Shown: in pieces, positions 1 through 10,565 of the stretch | How the letters are laid out: each line of letters begins with the position of its first letter | Position numbering within the stretch: position 1 is the stretch's first letter | Origin: Vittaforma corneae ATCC 50505 | Taxonomy: Eukaryota > Microsporidia > Nosematidae | Length of the DNA: 64,000 nt | Assembly (NCBI RefSeq): GCF_000231115.1 | Contig: NW_006889836.1 | Coordinates: 62,001 to 126,000 of the forward strand | Reading direction: 5' to 3' | Program-made: the position numbers and the translations under genes | Notes under the pieces: generated by a model | The model's database searches: none | Told to the model about the DNA's origin: nothing | What the model saw: only the letters and a program-made list of their open reading frames with translations

Positions 1-2161
1 TGGTTCGAGACGGAAGAAGAGTTGCTAAATGCTTGGAGAGAATATTTTCTTGAAACGAACCCCGATATCGTAATTGGATATAATATTAAAAGCTTTGATT
101 TTTCATACATTCTTGACAGAGCTGAAATATTGAGGCTAAAGGATTTTGGAAGACTTGGAAGAACTGATAAAGTTAGCAGAGTTGTTAATAGACAGCAGTC
201 CTCGAAGATGTTTGGTACCTTTGATGCAAAGGACATCAATATTGAAGGCAGGCTGATTTTTGATCTACTTCACGTAATAAGAAGAGACCATAAATTAAGA
301 AGCTACTCTTTAAACTCTGTTTCTGTCCATTTTCTAGGAGACCAGAAGGAAGATGTGCCACCATCTTCGATGTTTGACCTACAAAATGGCAATAAAGAGA
401 CAAGGGCCAGAATAGCATCGTACTGTTTGCATGACACATATCTACCAATGCAGATTTTTGATAAGCTGAATGTTCTCATAAATTATTCGGAGCTTTCCAG
501 GGCAACATATGTTCCTATTGATTTTTTCTCAACTCGGGGCACCTCTATTAAGGTTCTAACGCAGATATACAGAGAGTCCTCGAAGCATGGCTACCTCATT
601 CCGGACGTAGAAGTAACAGATGAGTATGTTCCATATGAGGGCGGATTTGTCATGGATCCAATAAGAGGATTTTATAGCGACCCTATCACTGTACTAGACT
701 TTACGTCACTTTATCCATCGATCATGATCAGTAAAAACCTATGCTATACAACCTTGCTCACAAAAGAGCAGTATGACAAGGTCGGAGGCATAAAAACACC
801 CACTAACAATTACTTTTGTTCTGCAAGCACTAAAGAAGGTATCCTGCCTCAAGTTTTGCGAAATCTGTTAAAAGCAAGAAAAGAAGCTAAGGCGTTGTTC
901 AAAGCATCTACAGATCCCATTATTAAGAGGAGTCTTGATGCAAGACAATATGCTCTGAAGATTTGTGCCAATTCACTGTACGGATTTACAGGTGCAACCG
1001 TAGGTCAGCTGCCCTGCATTGAGATTTCCCAGAGCACAACCGCCTTTTGGTAGAGACATGATATCAATGACAAAGAAATTGATTGAAGACAATTTCAATC
1101 TTAAAAATGGATTTACGCATGATGCGCAGGTTATTTATGGCGATACTGATTCTGTGATGATTAATTTTTCTGAAAAGGACCTGGAAAAGGTTTTTGAAAT
1201 ATCCAAAAAAGTGAGTCAGTTTGTATCCGACAAATTTGAAAAGCCCATCTCACTGGAATTTGAAAAAGTCTATAGTCCCTATCTTCTTATCAATAAAAAA
1301 AGATATGCTGGACTGGTTTACACAAATCCACAAAAGCCAGACAAAATTGACACAAAAGGAATTGAAACTGTTCGAAGAGATAATTGTGAGCTGGTCAAAA
1401 CCGTTATTGAGAATTGCCTGAACAAGATTCTCTTTGAAAAGAATCTTGAGGCTGCCAAGAACTATGTGAAAGATGTTGTTAGGGATTTGTACACCGACCA
1501 GATTGATTTAAGCCAGTTAGTCATTTCCAAAACATTTACAAAAAGCAATTACACGACAAAACAAGCACACACCGAGCTTGCAGAGAAGCTTAGAAAACGC
1601 GGAATAAGTGTTGGAATTGGCGATCGCATTCCCTATGTCATTGTAAAAGGAGATAAGAAAATGGCAGCATATGAAAAGAGTGAGGATCCAGTCTATGTTC
1701 TTGAAAACAACCTCCCAATTGACAAGGAGTATTACATTGAACAGCAGCTTGTCAAACCTGTGCAAAGATTATTTGAGCCGGTGATGGAGAATGTTTCTTC
1801 GCTGTTCCATGGCGAACACACAAAAGTAATATCCAGTGGTGTAACAATGCAAGGGCCAATGAATATGTTTGTAAAAACAAAAGATGAGTGTGTTGGATGC
1901 AAGAAGCCCGGCACAATACTTTGTGCTGCATGCCGTCCGAATTTCCCCAGCTTATTCATGGCCATTCAACACCAGTTCAATGAAAAAACAAAAAAATTTA
2001 ATAATTGCTGGGTGGAATGCCAAAGATGTATGGGAAGTGTTGTAAACGAAGTGCTTTGTGTCAATCGGGTTTGTCCTATTTTCTATATGAGAACAAAAGT
2101 TAAAAAGGAACTGGAGCCGTTGGAGGAAAAGCTTCGGAAGTTGCGAAGCGTTTCGTGGTAA
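1..2161 (+). CDS. POL3: DNA polymerase delta catalytic subunit, 5'-truncated by window edge, one frameshift
   Basis: Catalytic subunit of replicative B-family DNA polymerase delta, which synthesises and proofreads nuclear DNA. The frame is already open at base 1, so the N-terminal part lies outside the window. Visible in order: exonuclease segment VIGYNIKSFDF, exonuclease III-like YCLHDTYLP, polymerase motif A DFTSLYPSIM, motif B ANSLYGFTGA, motif C YGDTDSVMI, then two C-terminal cysteine clusters (CVGCKKPG..CAAC and CQRC..CVNRVCPIFYMR), the second being the usual Fe-S site of this family. The frame changes near 1045-1048 (a run of four T, just before an in-frame TAG). The protein continues at once in the +1 frame as GRDMISMTKK, as expected from yeast Pol3. 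One surplus T explains it, so a sequence error is likelier than a pseudogene. Confidence 0.93.
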
Positions 2162-2320
2162 GAATATTAAATAGTTCAAAAATACCCACTTTATCTGTCC
2201 GATGCCAAATTCTAAAGTTCTGCATTATCAAGTAGTATTTCAGTGATCGTCTCGAGGCAGTACTACAAAACATGTGCTTAATTTGTTTTAAAAGTAGATT
2301 TTCAACAGACCTTTCTATTT

Positions 2321-4264
2321 ATGTCAATAATCAAAGACACTGACGACTATGAGAAGTCGTTCGTCGTAAAGTACTTGAAAACGCAAGCCGATAAAAAGAT
2401 CGCGGAGTTAGAATCAAAGCTTGAAAACACCACAGACTCGTTCAAAAGATTACAAATTAGAAGAGAAATAAAAGTTGTTGAGCAAGCATTAGAGCTTGAG
2501 CTTAAAAAGCTAGACGGAGAAGAACAAACAATAGAAATGTTTGAGCTGGGATCCAAAGCTAAGGAAATTGGTGTTTTTGTGCATAATGATGCATTTATTT
2601 ACGGTAATTTTAGAATTCCGATGAATGCTTGGAATTATTTATTTGATTATCAAAAGCTAGGTGTTATGTGGATGCTTGATCTGTTTGAGCTAGAGAAAGG
2701 GGGCATCTTGGCCGATGAAATGGGCCTTGGCAAAACCATACAGGTTTGCACAGCAATAGTATCACTTTTTTATTCAAAAAAAGCAGAACAATTCTTGATT
2801 TTGGCACCGGCAACAATTATTGATCACTGGGTTGATCAGCTGAGAAAGCTTGAGCCTTGTCCGAAGATATACAAAAAGTTGTCTATTAAAAGCAAAGGCA
2901 TTTTTGTGCTTAGCTATGAATCATTTAGACTATGCAATATACTACCAACGTTTGATGTTGTGTTTCTTGATGAAGGCCATAAAATCAAAAACAAAGAGTC
3001 GCTAATATCGCAGTCGGCGAAGAGAATGCAAGCAAGATGCCGTTTTGTAATAACAGGCACTCCAATACAAAACAATCTTGCAGAATTATGGTCTATTTTT
3101 GACTTCGTAAATCCAAATGTGCTTGGATCATACTCTACCTTCCAGGATGAATTTGAAAGGAAGATAAAGCATTGTAAAACCGAAAAAGAAAAACAGATAT
3201 CATACCAATATTCAGTTATGCTGAGATCAATCATAGAACCGTTTATACTCCGGAGAATGAAGGCATCTGTCAATCACATTCTGCCCAGTAAGCTTGATAA
3301 AGTAATTTTTATTAGCCTAACAGATAAACAACTGCAAATGTACTTAGAGGCTTTGAAGTCAAAGAAATTTGAAATATTGATTAAAAGCGGGTTTGGATCA
3401 AAGGGCAGTTTGCTTAGCGCATTGGTATATCTAAGAAAGATCTGCAACCATCCGTTACTCGTGGGTGAAAAGCCATTCGTAGAGTATAGCCACAGCGACT
3501 CTTCAGACTCAGGCAATCCCGATTTACAAAATGCCAGTGTTAATCAGCTTATTAATGACTCGTCCAAGCTAAAAGTTACGTTTGATATGCTTGACCAATG
3601 GTACAGCGAAAAGAATCGCGTTCTGCTATTTTTCCAAACATATAAAATGCTTCAAATAGCCAAAATGGGAATATCAAGCTTTAGACCTGATTTCAAATTT
3701 ATTGAAATGTCAGGAAAAACACCAACATCAAAAAGATCCACAATAATCAACACATTCAACAATGACCATAGCTATTTTATTTTTCTACTTACCACACGTG
3801 TTGGTGGGCTAGGATTAAATTTAACTGGCGCCAACAGAATAGTCATATATGATCCAGATTGGAACCCATCGACGGACAGTCAAGCCAAGGAGAGAATATA
3901 TCGATATGGACAAAAATCTAAAGTTGAAATTTACAGACTGGTCTGTAGAGATACTATTGAAGAAAAAATATATCAGAAACAGATTTATAAAGACTGTTTG
4001 AGCAAAAAGATTCTATCAAACCCCAATGCCAACTTTGATCGAGACTATTTCCTGGATCTCTTTGATATCCATTCAAGCTTCAAGAAAGATGCACAGGTAG
4101 CCGAAAGCAAGGAATTTACAGTTGAAAACGATGAGCTGGTGAGTATAAAAGAGGAGGACAAGAGAGATTTCAATATTTTCAAGGCACTAAACTCAAAGAC
4201 CGCATTGACAGGGAAGGAATTAATTGACTACATTAAAAGACGTGAAAGCAACTTAAGTGAATAA
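2321..4264 (+). CDS. RAD26: SNF2-family DNA-dependent ATPase, CSB/ERCC6/Rad26-like
   Basis: Swi2/Snf2 translocase of 647 aa; the family member that best fits is Rad26/CSB, which helps stalled RNA polymerase II in transcription-coupled repair. Seen: Q-region FDYQKLGVMWMLDLF, Walker A ILADEMGLGKTIQ (about residues 125-137), motif II FLDEGHKIKN, motif III VITGTPIQNNLAELW, motif V TTRVGGLGLNLTGANR and motif VI ERIYRYGQKSKVEIYR. The DEGH variant of motif II and the tail segment IEEKIYQKQIYKD followed by LFDIHSSF match CSB rather than chromatin remodellers (family knowledge). It is much shorter than yeast Rad26 (about 1,085 aa), having lost most flanking regions. The ATG is the first in frame. SSL2/XPB and TFIIS, other factors acting on the same polymerase, lie in the same window but are not adjacent. 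Confidence 0.88.
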   Translation: MSIIKDTDDYEKSFVVKYLKTQADKKIAELESKLENTTDSFKRLQIRREIKVVEQALELELKKLDGEEQTIEMFELGSKAKEIGVFVHNDAFIYGNFRIPMNAWNYLFDYQKLGVMWMLDLFELEKGGILADEMGLGKTIQVCTAIVSLFYSKKAEQFLILAPATIIDHWVDQLRKLEPCPKIYKKLSIKSKGIFVLSYESFRLCNILPTFDVVFLDEGHKIKNKESLISQSAKRMQARCRFVITGTPIQNNLAELWSIFDFVNPNVLGSYSTFQDEFERKIKHCKTEKEKQISYQYSVMLRSIIEPFILRRMKASVNHILPSKLDKVIFISLTDKQLQMYLEALKSKKFEILIKSGFGSKGSLLSALVYLRKICNHPLLVGEKPFVEYSHSDSSDSGNPDLQNASVNQLINDSSKLKVTFDMLDQWYSEKNRVLLFFQTYKMLQIAKMGISSFRPDFKFIEMSGKTPTSKRSTIINTFNNDHSYFIFLLTTRVGGLGLNLTGANRIVIYDPDWNPSTDSQAKERIYRYGQKSKVEIYRLVCRDTIEEKIYQKQIYKDCLSKKILSNPNANFDRDYFLDLFDIHSSFKKDAQVAESKEFTVENDELVSIKEEDKRDFNIFKALNSKTALTGKELIDYIKRRESNLSE

Positions 4265-4506
4265 TGGAGCCATACATGTAGTTTATAATGATTTAGTAAT
4301 ATTACTCATGCATAGAAGCCCCGTCTATCAATCTAATATTGCCATATAATATTTTACCTAGGTGTCTAGCAATTACTGTCTGGCTGCAATTACAGGTTAT
4401 GCTTAGGTATTAATCAGATGAAATTGCACACATTTGGTAGTGGTATCAGCTCTGCACAGACTCGCAAGTATCAATGGCTATTTCAAATAAAATAAAAAAG
4501 CTGTGT

Positions 4507-4749
4507 TTATTCATCAAATAATGGATAGAGTATCTCTAATCCTCTTCTGCTTATTGTCTGCCTTATATCCTCTGGCATCACAATCTTTCGTTTGTTCTCA
4601 TTGCAAATCTCAGTAGCCTCTTTAAGAAGCCCGACAATAAAGCACTCTGTTTTCTGAGCTATTGACTCCGCTATTTCACCTGAAAGCTTCATGTTCAGCA
4701 TTTCTGCCTGCTTTTGGACATCCTTGACTACGCCTTTGCACGTGCTCAT
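4507..4749 (-). CDS. small histone-fold protein (TAF6/CENP-S/H4-like type)
   Basis: An 80 aa protein that is nearly all one histone fold: a helix with VKDVQKQAEML, a long central helix around SGEIAESIAQKTECFIVGLL, then KRKIVMPEDIRQTI with the basic-hydrophobic-acidic pattern that precedes helix 3. The spacing resembles the TAF6 N-terminal fold and CENP-S; I cannot choose between them. The frame is open further upstream to 4857, but that would run into the ESF1 gene. The ATG at 4749 follows an AAAATTTT block on this strand, so I use it. It is divergent from ESF1 with only 35 bp between the two ATGs. Histone-fold proteins work as heterodimers in general transcription factors or kinetochore/repair complexes; the partner is not visible here. 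Confidence 0.68.
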   Translation of the reverse strand: MSTCKGVVKDVQKQAEMLNMKLSGEIAESIAQKTECFIVGLLKEATEICNENKRKIVMPEDIRQTISRRGLEILYPLFDE

Positions 4750-4784
4750 GCTAGATTCAAAATTTTCAGTTTTATTTATAGCCC
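4750..4784. promoter_or_regulatory. 35 bp divergent promoter between histone-fold gene and ESF1
   Basis: On the + strand this interval holds CAAAATTTTCAG followed by TTTATTTATAGCCC directly before the ESF1 ATG. The AAAATTTT block is palindromic, so it sits 12 bp before the minus-strand ATG and about 20 bp before the plus-strand one. The CCC run touches the ESF1 start. The whole intergenic region is 35 bp, so both transcripts must have very short leaders or begin inside the neighbour (inference). Confidence 0.6.
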
Positions 4785-5469
4785 ATGGATGAACACGAAA
4801 TAACCAATCGACTGGCAATAACAAATTTGGACTTTGATTCAGTGAATCTTTCGACAATTTTTAGAATATTTGAATCAGTGATTGGACCCAGTATAGTAAG
4901 GATTTCGCTGTTTGGAACGGAGCGAAGTCAGCAATATGCTATTGCTGAGTTCACCGATAAAAGACATGCAAAGGATGCATATGATTCTATTGATGGTCTT
5001 GAGATTGAGGCTACGGGAAATATTTTTGATCTTAGCTTTGTTCCGGCTGACTTTAAAGGCGATACTTTGCTAGACGACTGCAGCAACCCATGTGGCTATG
5101 AAAATACAAACAAAGCCAACAAAAGATGCAGTATGGATGAAAGTCTAGATACAATTATCTGATGAGTTAGAAACTAGTATTCATATTCCAGACGAATTTA
5201 AAACTTGGCCTGAAGAGAAAACAGAAGGACTAAGTCTTAAAAAACAGATAATTTCCGAAGACAGCAGTGCAATCAATATTTCCAAAACACTCAAAAATAA
5301 GGAACACAAGAAAGAACCAGACGACTTTGGTTTTGATATTAAGGACAGTAGATTTCAAAGTTTATTTGATGACGATGACTTCATAATCGATGCGTCTAAC
5401 AAGAAGAGTAAGCAACAGCAAGTTTCAAGGATGATTATAGAGGAAAGACAGAAGAGAAGGTGCGAGTAA
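4785..5469 (+). CDS. ESF1: ESF1-like 18S rRNA processing factor, frameshifted
   Basis: Nucleolar factor needed for early pre-18S rRNA processing. The first reading frame (4785-5162) carries RLAITNLDFDSVNL and IDGLEIEATGNIFDLSF, which match the core region of ESF1 (human RLAVCNMDWD and DGLEFESS). After the TGA at 5160-5162 the protein resumes in the +1 frame (DELETSIHIPDEF) and ends at 5469 with DSRFQSLFDDDDF and RMIIEERQKRR, the NUC153 signature of the ESF1 C-terminus. The +1 frame is closed by TAG at 5146-5148, so the break lies between about 5149 and 5162; one surplus base explains it. The restored length of about 229 aa is far below yeast or human ESF1 because the acidic N-terminal region is absent. 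The ATG follows CCC directly. Confidence 0.82.
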
Positions 5470-5658
5470 GGATGATACACTTTTCCTTCTTACAAATAAA
5501 TTAAAACGTATTAAAAACATGGCATAATGGGCATTTTCTGCTATATTTCTCTTAAATATGTCATCCTATCTACAATGAGTGATGTATTTTTAATTTAAAG
5601 CCTATTTAGTTTGCTATTATAATATTTTTATATAGATGGCCCTCAGAGAAGTGAAGCA

Positions 5659-6738
5659 ATGATTGTAAATGATTTCGCAAAAGAAGTAAATCAGACCAGA
5701 AGTAGAGAACTTTTAGACGCTCTTCGCACAGTACTTGAACTGCAAGACGAAATCAAAGAGTTTATTGGTTCACACCCAGTCACCCTATCTCAGGAAGCTA
5801 TTGAGTATCTTTTGAATGAGGACTACTTGGTTTGTGAAAAAACAGATGGAATACGAGTGATGCTATTTGTATTTGAGGGTTTTATCTACTTTTACGATCG
5901 AAAGAACAGATTCTACCAGACTGATCTCCTTTTCAATGCACCTTATATATTTTTATTTGACGGGGAAATGTATCTAGAAAAAGGTAGAAATGATAAATAC
6001 ATTTTTTCTATGTTTGATTGCCTGATTTATGACTCAAGATCTAGAATTCACTCAGATCTCAATAAAAGATTGTGGTATTGCTTTCAGTTTGAAAAGATTG
6101 TACAGAAAGGTTTTATTAAGCGCAAGAATGACTCAATCCTTAAGAGCTTCTACATCGCTGGAAAGCCAATGTACAAGAGCTATTCATTTCCACAGATATT
6201 GGACAGCATTTCTAAACTTTTGCATGAAAACGACGGGCTGATATTTACGCCAGTAAATGAACCATATTTGCTTTGTGCAAGATCAAAGATCTTCAAATGG
6301 AAACCTCCACACCTCAATACTATTGATTTTTTAATCAAGAAGACAATAAATTCAGGCATACTTTCGCTCTTTTGTAACGTCTCTGGCCAGCAGATGGACA
6401 TTTTAGAGAAAATGAATTTCCGAGATACGTTTGTCTTCTTTGACTTCTATTTTACCGATGATGAGACCATTGACTTGGACAATAAAATTGGAGAGTTTAC
6501 CTTTGATTTCGAAAAGGAAGTAATCAACATTGATGATCTCACACTCCAAACTGGTGGATGGTGTTTACACAGGATCAGGTCTGATAAAAACACACCAAAC
6601 AATATTAAAATAGTATTAGATACATTTGATTCACTGAAGGAATCAGTTAAGGAAGAAGACTTGAAGAAACATCAGGAACAGATGATGAAAGCATATAAAG
6701 AAAGAGCAAGTAGCCAAACTATCGTTTCTGACAAATAG
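5659..6738 (+). CDS. CEG1: mRNA capping enzyme, GTP:RNA guanylyltransferase
   Basis: Transfers GMP from GTP to the diphosphate end of nascent mRNA; 359 aa, typical of the fungal-type stand-alone enzyme. The covalent nucleotidyltransferase motifs are in order: motif I EKTDGIRVML with the nucleophilic lysine at residue 61, motif III YDRKNRFY, motif IIIa FDGEMYLEKGR, motif IV NDGLIFTPVNEPY, motif V KIFKWKPP, and a C-terminal OB-fold segment GGWCLHRIRSDKNTPN equivalent to motif VI. No triphosphatase domain is fused, so the triphosphatase is expected elsewhere, as in fungi and microsporidia. The ATG at 5659 has no clear CCC signal; the 190 bp upstream are AT-rich with TATATA-like stretches. Confidence 0.92.
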   Translation: MIVNDFAKEVNQTRSRELLDALRTVLELQDEIKEFIGSHPVTLSQEAIEYLLNEDYLVCEKTDGIRVMLFVFEGFIYFYDRKNRFYQTDLLFNAPYIFLFDGEMYLEKGRNDKYIFSMFDCLIYDSRSRIHSDLNKRLWYCFQFEKIVQKGFIKRKNDSILKSFYIAGKPMYKSYSFPQILDSISKLLHENDGLIFTPVNEPYLLCARSKIFKWKPPHLNTIDFLIKKTINSGILSLFCNVSGQQMDILEKMNFRDTFVFFDFYFTDDETIDLDNKIGEFTFDFEKEVINIDDLTLQTGGWCLHRIRSDKNTPNNIKIVLDTFDSLKESVKEEDLKKHQEQMMKAYKERASSQTIVSDK

Positions 6739-6947
6739 AAGAAGTTGTGCATATAAAATAAGGAATAGTAAAGTAATTATTAAGACATTAGCACAATTAA
6801 ATCTTGACGAACAAATGTTAGCTTGGCAAGCTTTATTTATGTACTAACTAAAGTAGACATAAATGAATACTGCTAGCACCTTATGTGTTTCTTATAACTA
6901 AATACTTTTTGAAAGATTAGCTTAACAATAATTTATATAGCGAAACT

Positions 6948-9900
6948 TTAATGTGCCTTATATAGACTAACCATAATCTTGTCTTCATTGAAAGGATACT
7001 CGCCTTCGCCTACCAATTGCCCTTTATTGCCAAACAGCACATCAGAATAAGTAGAACTAACAACCCGTTTCATGTAATCATTATCAATAAAAACATTGAC
7101 TTTATCATTCATTGTCAATCCACAGCCTTTTCTCATCTTCTGAACAAACGAGTAAAATTCTCTTGCATCGGCCAGTTCAACTATCGAATCGTTAATTTCA
7201 GTATCGAGGATAATTCCAAAATCATCGTTGACACTGGAATTGTTAAGATCAACAAACTCCTTGGAAACCAGCAAGTCGGAGTTAGAAATGACTACTCCAT
7301 CAACCTCCAATGGATTCTTGGAGATTGCAAAAACTTGGTCTTCAGTCAAGCCTCTGATAGCCTCAATCTTCCTTTTCATGCTTGCCGGGTCCTTTTTAAG
7401 ATTATCAAAAAATGGTTTAGCTGTAATAATATACTTGTACTTAGTCTCATTTTCAAACAGGAGATCAAGCAAGTTACATTCGTTCTGTATGACTTCCGTA
7501 TAGTTGCTTAGTAGTGATCTTAGTTCTTCGTTGCAAACAACAGTTGCTGATTTAAGAGGCCTTTTAAGCTTCAGTCTCAGCTTTTCTCTCATTTGGCGAA
7601 TGCTCTCAATGACCTTCTTTGCCTGGTTGAATGGATGCTTAGAGAAAGCTTTAACCAATGGATACATGCATTGATGTACAGAAACAGGATCCGATGAATC
7701 CTTTACACTCTGATAGCAATATTCAGAAAAAAACGGCACAAATGGAGCCATGACAATTGAAAACTCTTTCAACAGTTTTGTAAACAGTTTGGATCCATTT
7801 CTAAGGGCTCTTCTGTTAATTCTAATGTACCAATTGCTTAAATCATCAACAAACTTGATGGCTAAATTGAGAACAGGATTCAATCTATACTTTTTCATTG
7901 AATCAACAACATTAAAGCAGAAAGCGTTGAAAGATGAAAGTATCCAAGAATCCATTTCAGTGGTGCAATCACCTTCCGAACACTCCTTCAAAAAACTAAG
8001 TGAGTTGTACCAGGGAAGCAAAAACACCTTAAGGACCTCCCTAACGCCGCCTTCAGAAAATCTAAGATTATCAGCTTCAACAACAGGAGAGCTGAACAGG
8101 TATAATCTCAGCGAATCAGCACCATAAGTGTTAAAAATAAATGCTGGATCGGGATAGTTCTTTAATCTTTTAGACATTTTCTTCCCATCTTCAGCCAACA
8201 CTATTCCATTCACAATCACGTTTCTGAAGGCCGGCTTATTGAAAAGCAGTGTCGAAATGACATGCAACGTGTAAAACCATCCTCTGGTTTGGTCTAAGCC
8301 CTCACCAATAAAATCTGCAGGAAATCCATCTTTTCTCAAATAGCCATCATCATCTTTAATTTTAATATCGCTAATCTTCGATCCAATATTTTTACATGAA
8401 AATGGCCAATGCGACTGAGAATATGGCATAGAGCCAGACTCAAACCAACAATCTAGGACTTCTTCAATTCTTCGATATGTCTTTCCATTCATTTGTATGA
8501 CAACATCATCAACAAATTGTCTGTGAAGATCCTCGATTTTTCTTCCCGAAAGACATTCAAGTTCGGCAACAGAGCCCACACAGATCATGTCAGAATAGTC
8601 GTCGGTAGTCCAAACCGGCAATGGCGTTCCCCAGAACCTATTCCTCGAAATTGACCAATCCCTTGCTTGCGCTAGCCAATTGTGGAATCTCTTGTATTTA
8701 ATGTCCTCAGGCACCCAATGGATTTCTTCGTTACAACGCAATAGTTGGTCATGATGGTCTTGCACGCGAATAAACCAATTTGGCACAATTTTGTATATCA
8801 AGGGTGTATCACTGCGCCAGCAAAATGGATATGAATGTACAATTCTAGCATTCATCAGAACTCTCTCATTTATATCTTTTAAAATTATCTTATCTAGATC
8901 CTTAATATAAATGCCTTTATATTTTCCCAGGGTAAACTTACCATTTTCATCAACAGGACATGGAACCTCATCATTCTGCTTGATCAATCCTTTTGCAACA
9001 AACGTCTTATAGTCATCTTCTCCAAATGCTGGCGCACAGTGGACTATTGCTGTTCCATTACAGTCAGAAACAAAATCCGCCGAAACAACTCTGAAAAAGT
9101 TTTTGGCTCGGAGATGCTCAAAGAAGTCAAAAGGCTGAGAGTATTCTAAACCAACCAATTCAGAGCCCAAAATACCATCAACAATCTTGTAATCCTTGAA
9201 GTATTCTGAAATCCTATTTGTATGCATCACATAGAACTTTTCCTTATATTTAAAGATATCATACTTAAATCTCTCGTTAACAACCAGTCCACAGTTTGAG
9301 GGTAATGTCCAAGGTGTGGTAGTCCAGGCAACGAGACTAACTTCATATCCATTCAATGGTTTGAGTAGTGGAAATGCAATGAGAACTGATGGATCGCTAA
9401 CATCGTTGTAATTTAAATTAGCCTCAAAATTGCTAAGTGATGTTTTGCATGCGGTACTAAAAGGCATAACCTGGTATCCTCGATATATCAAGTTTCTATC
9501 CCAAAGTTGTTTGAATATAAACCATGTAGACTCCATGAAAGCCTTGTCCATGGTCCTATACCCGCCCCTGAAATCAACCCATCTGCCCATCCTTGTGACT
9601 GTCTTTTCCCACTCGGACGAATACTTCATCACGATTGCCTTGCACTCATCATTGTACTTGGCTACCCCCATGTCTAAAACCTGTTGCCGATCAGTAATAT
9701 TCAGCATTTTATCAATCTCGTATTCTACTGGTAGACCATGGCAATCCCAACCGAATCTTCTTTCTACATGAAAGCCTTGCTGATGCCAGAATCTCCCAAC
9801 CGTGTCTTTGATCGAACCACTGAGAATGTGGCCATAATGTGGTAGTCCAGTAGCAAAGGGTGGTCCGTCATAGAATATATACTCTGGTTTGGTCTTTGAG

Positions 9901-9992
9901 TCTTCAAGAGACTGCTTAAATGAATCATTTGTCTCCCAGAACTTAATGACCTCTTCTTCTGCCTTTGGAAAGCTTATGTTCTTGGCAAACAT
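6948..9992 (-). CDS. ILS1: isoleucyl-tRNA synthetase, cytosolic
   Basis: Class I aminoacyl-tRNA synthetase of 1,014 aa that charges tRNA-Ile, with a CP1 editing domain for misactivated valine. Seen: the HIGH-type signature PHYGHILSG near residue 55, WDCHGLPVEYEIDK, the connective peptide with TTPWTLPSNCGL, the tRNA-binding region DWSISRNRFWGTPLPVW, KMSKR as GKKMSKRLKNYPD, and a C-terminal helical anticodon-binding region. It resembles the eukaryotic cytosolic form; no mitochondrial targeting segment is seen. The frame is open two codons further (TTG at 9998), but the ATG at 9992 is preceded on its strand by CAAAAATTTTTGTCC, the start signal seen at many genes here, so I start there. Confidence 0.95.
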   Translation of the reverse strand: MFAKNISFPKAEEEVIKFWETNDSFKQSLEDSKTKPEYIFYDGPPFATGLPHYGHILSGSIKDTVGRFWHQQGFHVERRFGWDCHGLPVEYEIDKMLNITDRQQVLDMGVAKYNDECKAIVMKYSSEWEKTVTRMGRWVDFRGGYRTMDKAFMESTWFIFKQLWDRNLIYRGYQVMPFSTACKTSLSNFEANLNYNDVSDPSVLIAFPLLKPLNGYEVSLVAWTTTPWTLPSNCGLVVNERFKYDIFKYKEKFYVMHTNRISEYFKDYKIVDGILGSELVGLEYSQPFDFFEHLRAKNFFRVVSADFVSDCNGTAIVHCAPAFGEDDYKTFVAKGLIKQNDEVPCPVDENGKFTLGKYKGIYIKDLDKIILKDINERVLMNARIVHSYPFCWRSDTPLIYKIVPNWFIRVQDHHDQLLRCNEEIHWVPEDIKYKRFHNWLAQARDWSISRNRFWGTPLPVWTTDDYSDMICVGSVAELECLSGRKIEDLHRQFVDDVVIQMNGKTYRRIEEVLDCWFESGSMPYSQSHWPFSCKNIGSKISDIKIKDDDGYLRKDGFPADFIGEGLDQTRGWFYTLHVISTLLFNKPAFRNVIVNGIVLAEDGKKMSKRLKNYPDPAFIFNTYGADSLRLYLFSSPVVEADNLRFSEGGVREVLKVFLLPWYNSLSFLKECSEGDCTTEMDSWILSSFNAFCFNVVDSMKKYRLNPVLNLAIKFVDDLSNWYIRINRRALRNGSKLFTKLLKEFSIVMAPFVPFFSEYCYQSVKDSSDPVSVHQCMYPLVKAFSKHPFNQAKKVIESIRQMREKLRLKLKRPLKSATVVCNEELRSLLSNYTEVIQNECNLLDLLFENETKYKYIITAKPFFDNLKKDPASMKRKIEAIRGLTEDQVFAISKNPLEVDGVVISNSDLLVSKEFVDLNNSSVNDDFGIILDTEINDSIVELADAREFYSFVQKMRKGCGLTMNDKVNVFIDNDYMKRVVSSTYSDVLFGNKGQLVGEGEYPFNEDKIMVSLYKAH

Positions 9993-10565
9993 GGACAAAA
10001 ATTTTTGAAAAAATTCATGCTTACATCAAGCTTAAAAAAGTTGTGTACGACTGAATGGCTATATATAGTCTTGCTTAGATTCGCTGTTCTCTTCGTGTTC
10101 AGATAACTTTTCATATCTTGTATGGCTGTTAAATCTCTTAGTGGTATGCATTTGAACATTTACGTCTAAAAGTTCTAAATGCGATGTGCTAAACGCCTAC
10201 AAATATATTTACAGCAAAGGATTTAAAATTACTACTCCTGCTTCTAGGTCCTGGTCCCACAGTAGCTCCAAATTTTAATAAAGCGCACACAATTGTTGTA
10301 ATACAGCTATGAACAATGTCTATCTTGCTAATTTTTGTATTTAAAGTGAACTTACTATAGTGCATTGTAGCATAGTTCAAGTATTACTCTTTCATATTAT
10401 TTATTAGGATGGTTATTACAATATTTCCAATAGTCTTGTATGTTATGCATATTTTCTTTTAACTTACCATGCATCTTTCTTTTCATTACTGATCTTTCAT
10501 ATAAAATACTAATATGGTAGTGATCCTTAGATAAACAAGCTGCAAAATTTTTACCGATTGCAAGA
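9993..10565. other. 573 bp intergenic region, no gene seen
   Basis: It separates divergent ILS1 and the small gene at 10566. Each edge carries a start signal: AAAAATTTTTGTCC (minus strand, at 9993-10007) and CAAAATTTTTACCG (plus strand, about 10542-10556). Short open frames inside have no homology or start signal. The middle is AT-rich with no clear repeat or tRNA. Confidence 0.6.

Noticed and set aside
7017..9771. long open frames on the strand opposite the isoleucyl-tRNA synthetase gene
   Set aside because: They are mirror frames of a clearly conserved protein and show no homology of their own.
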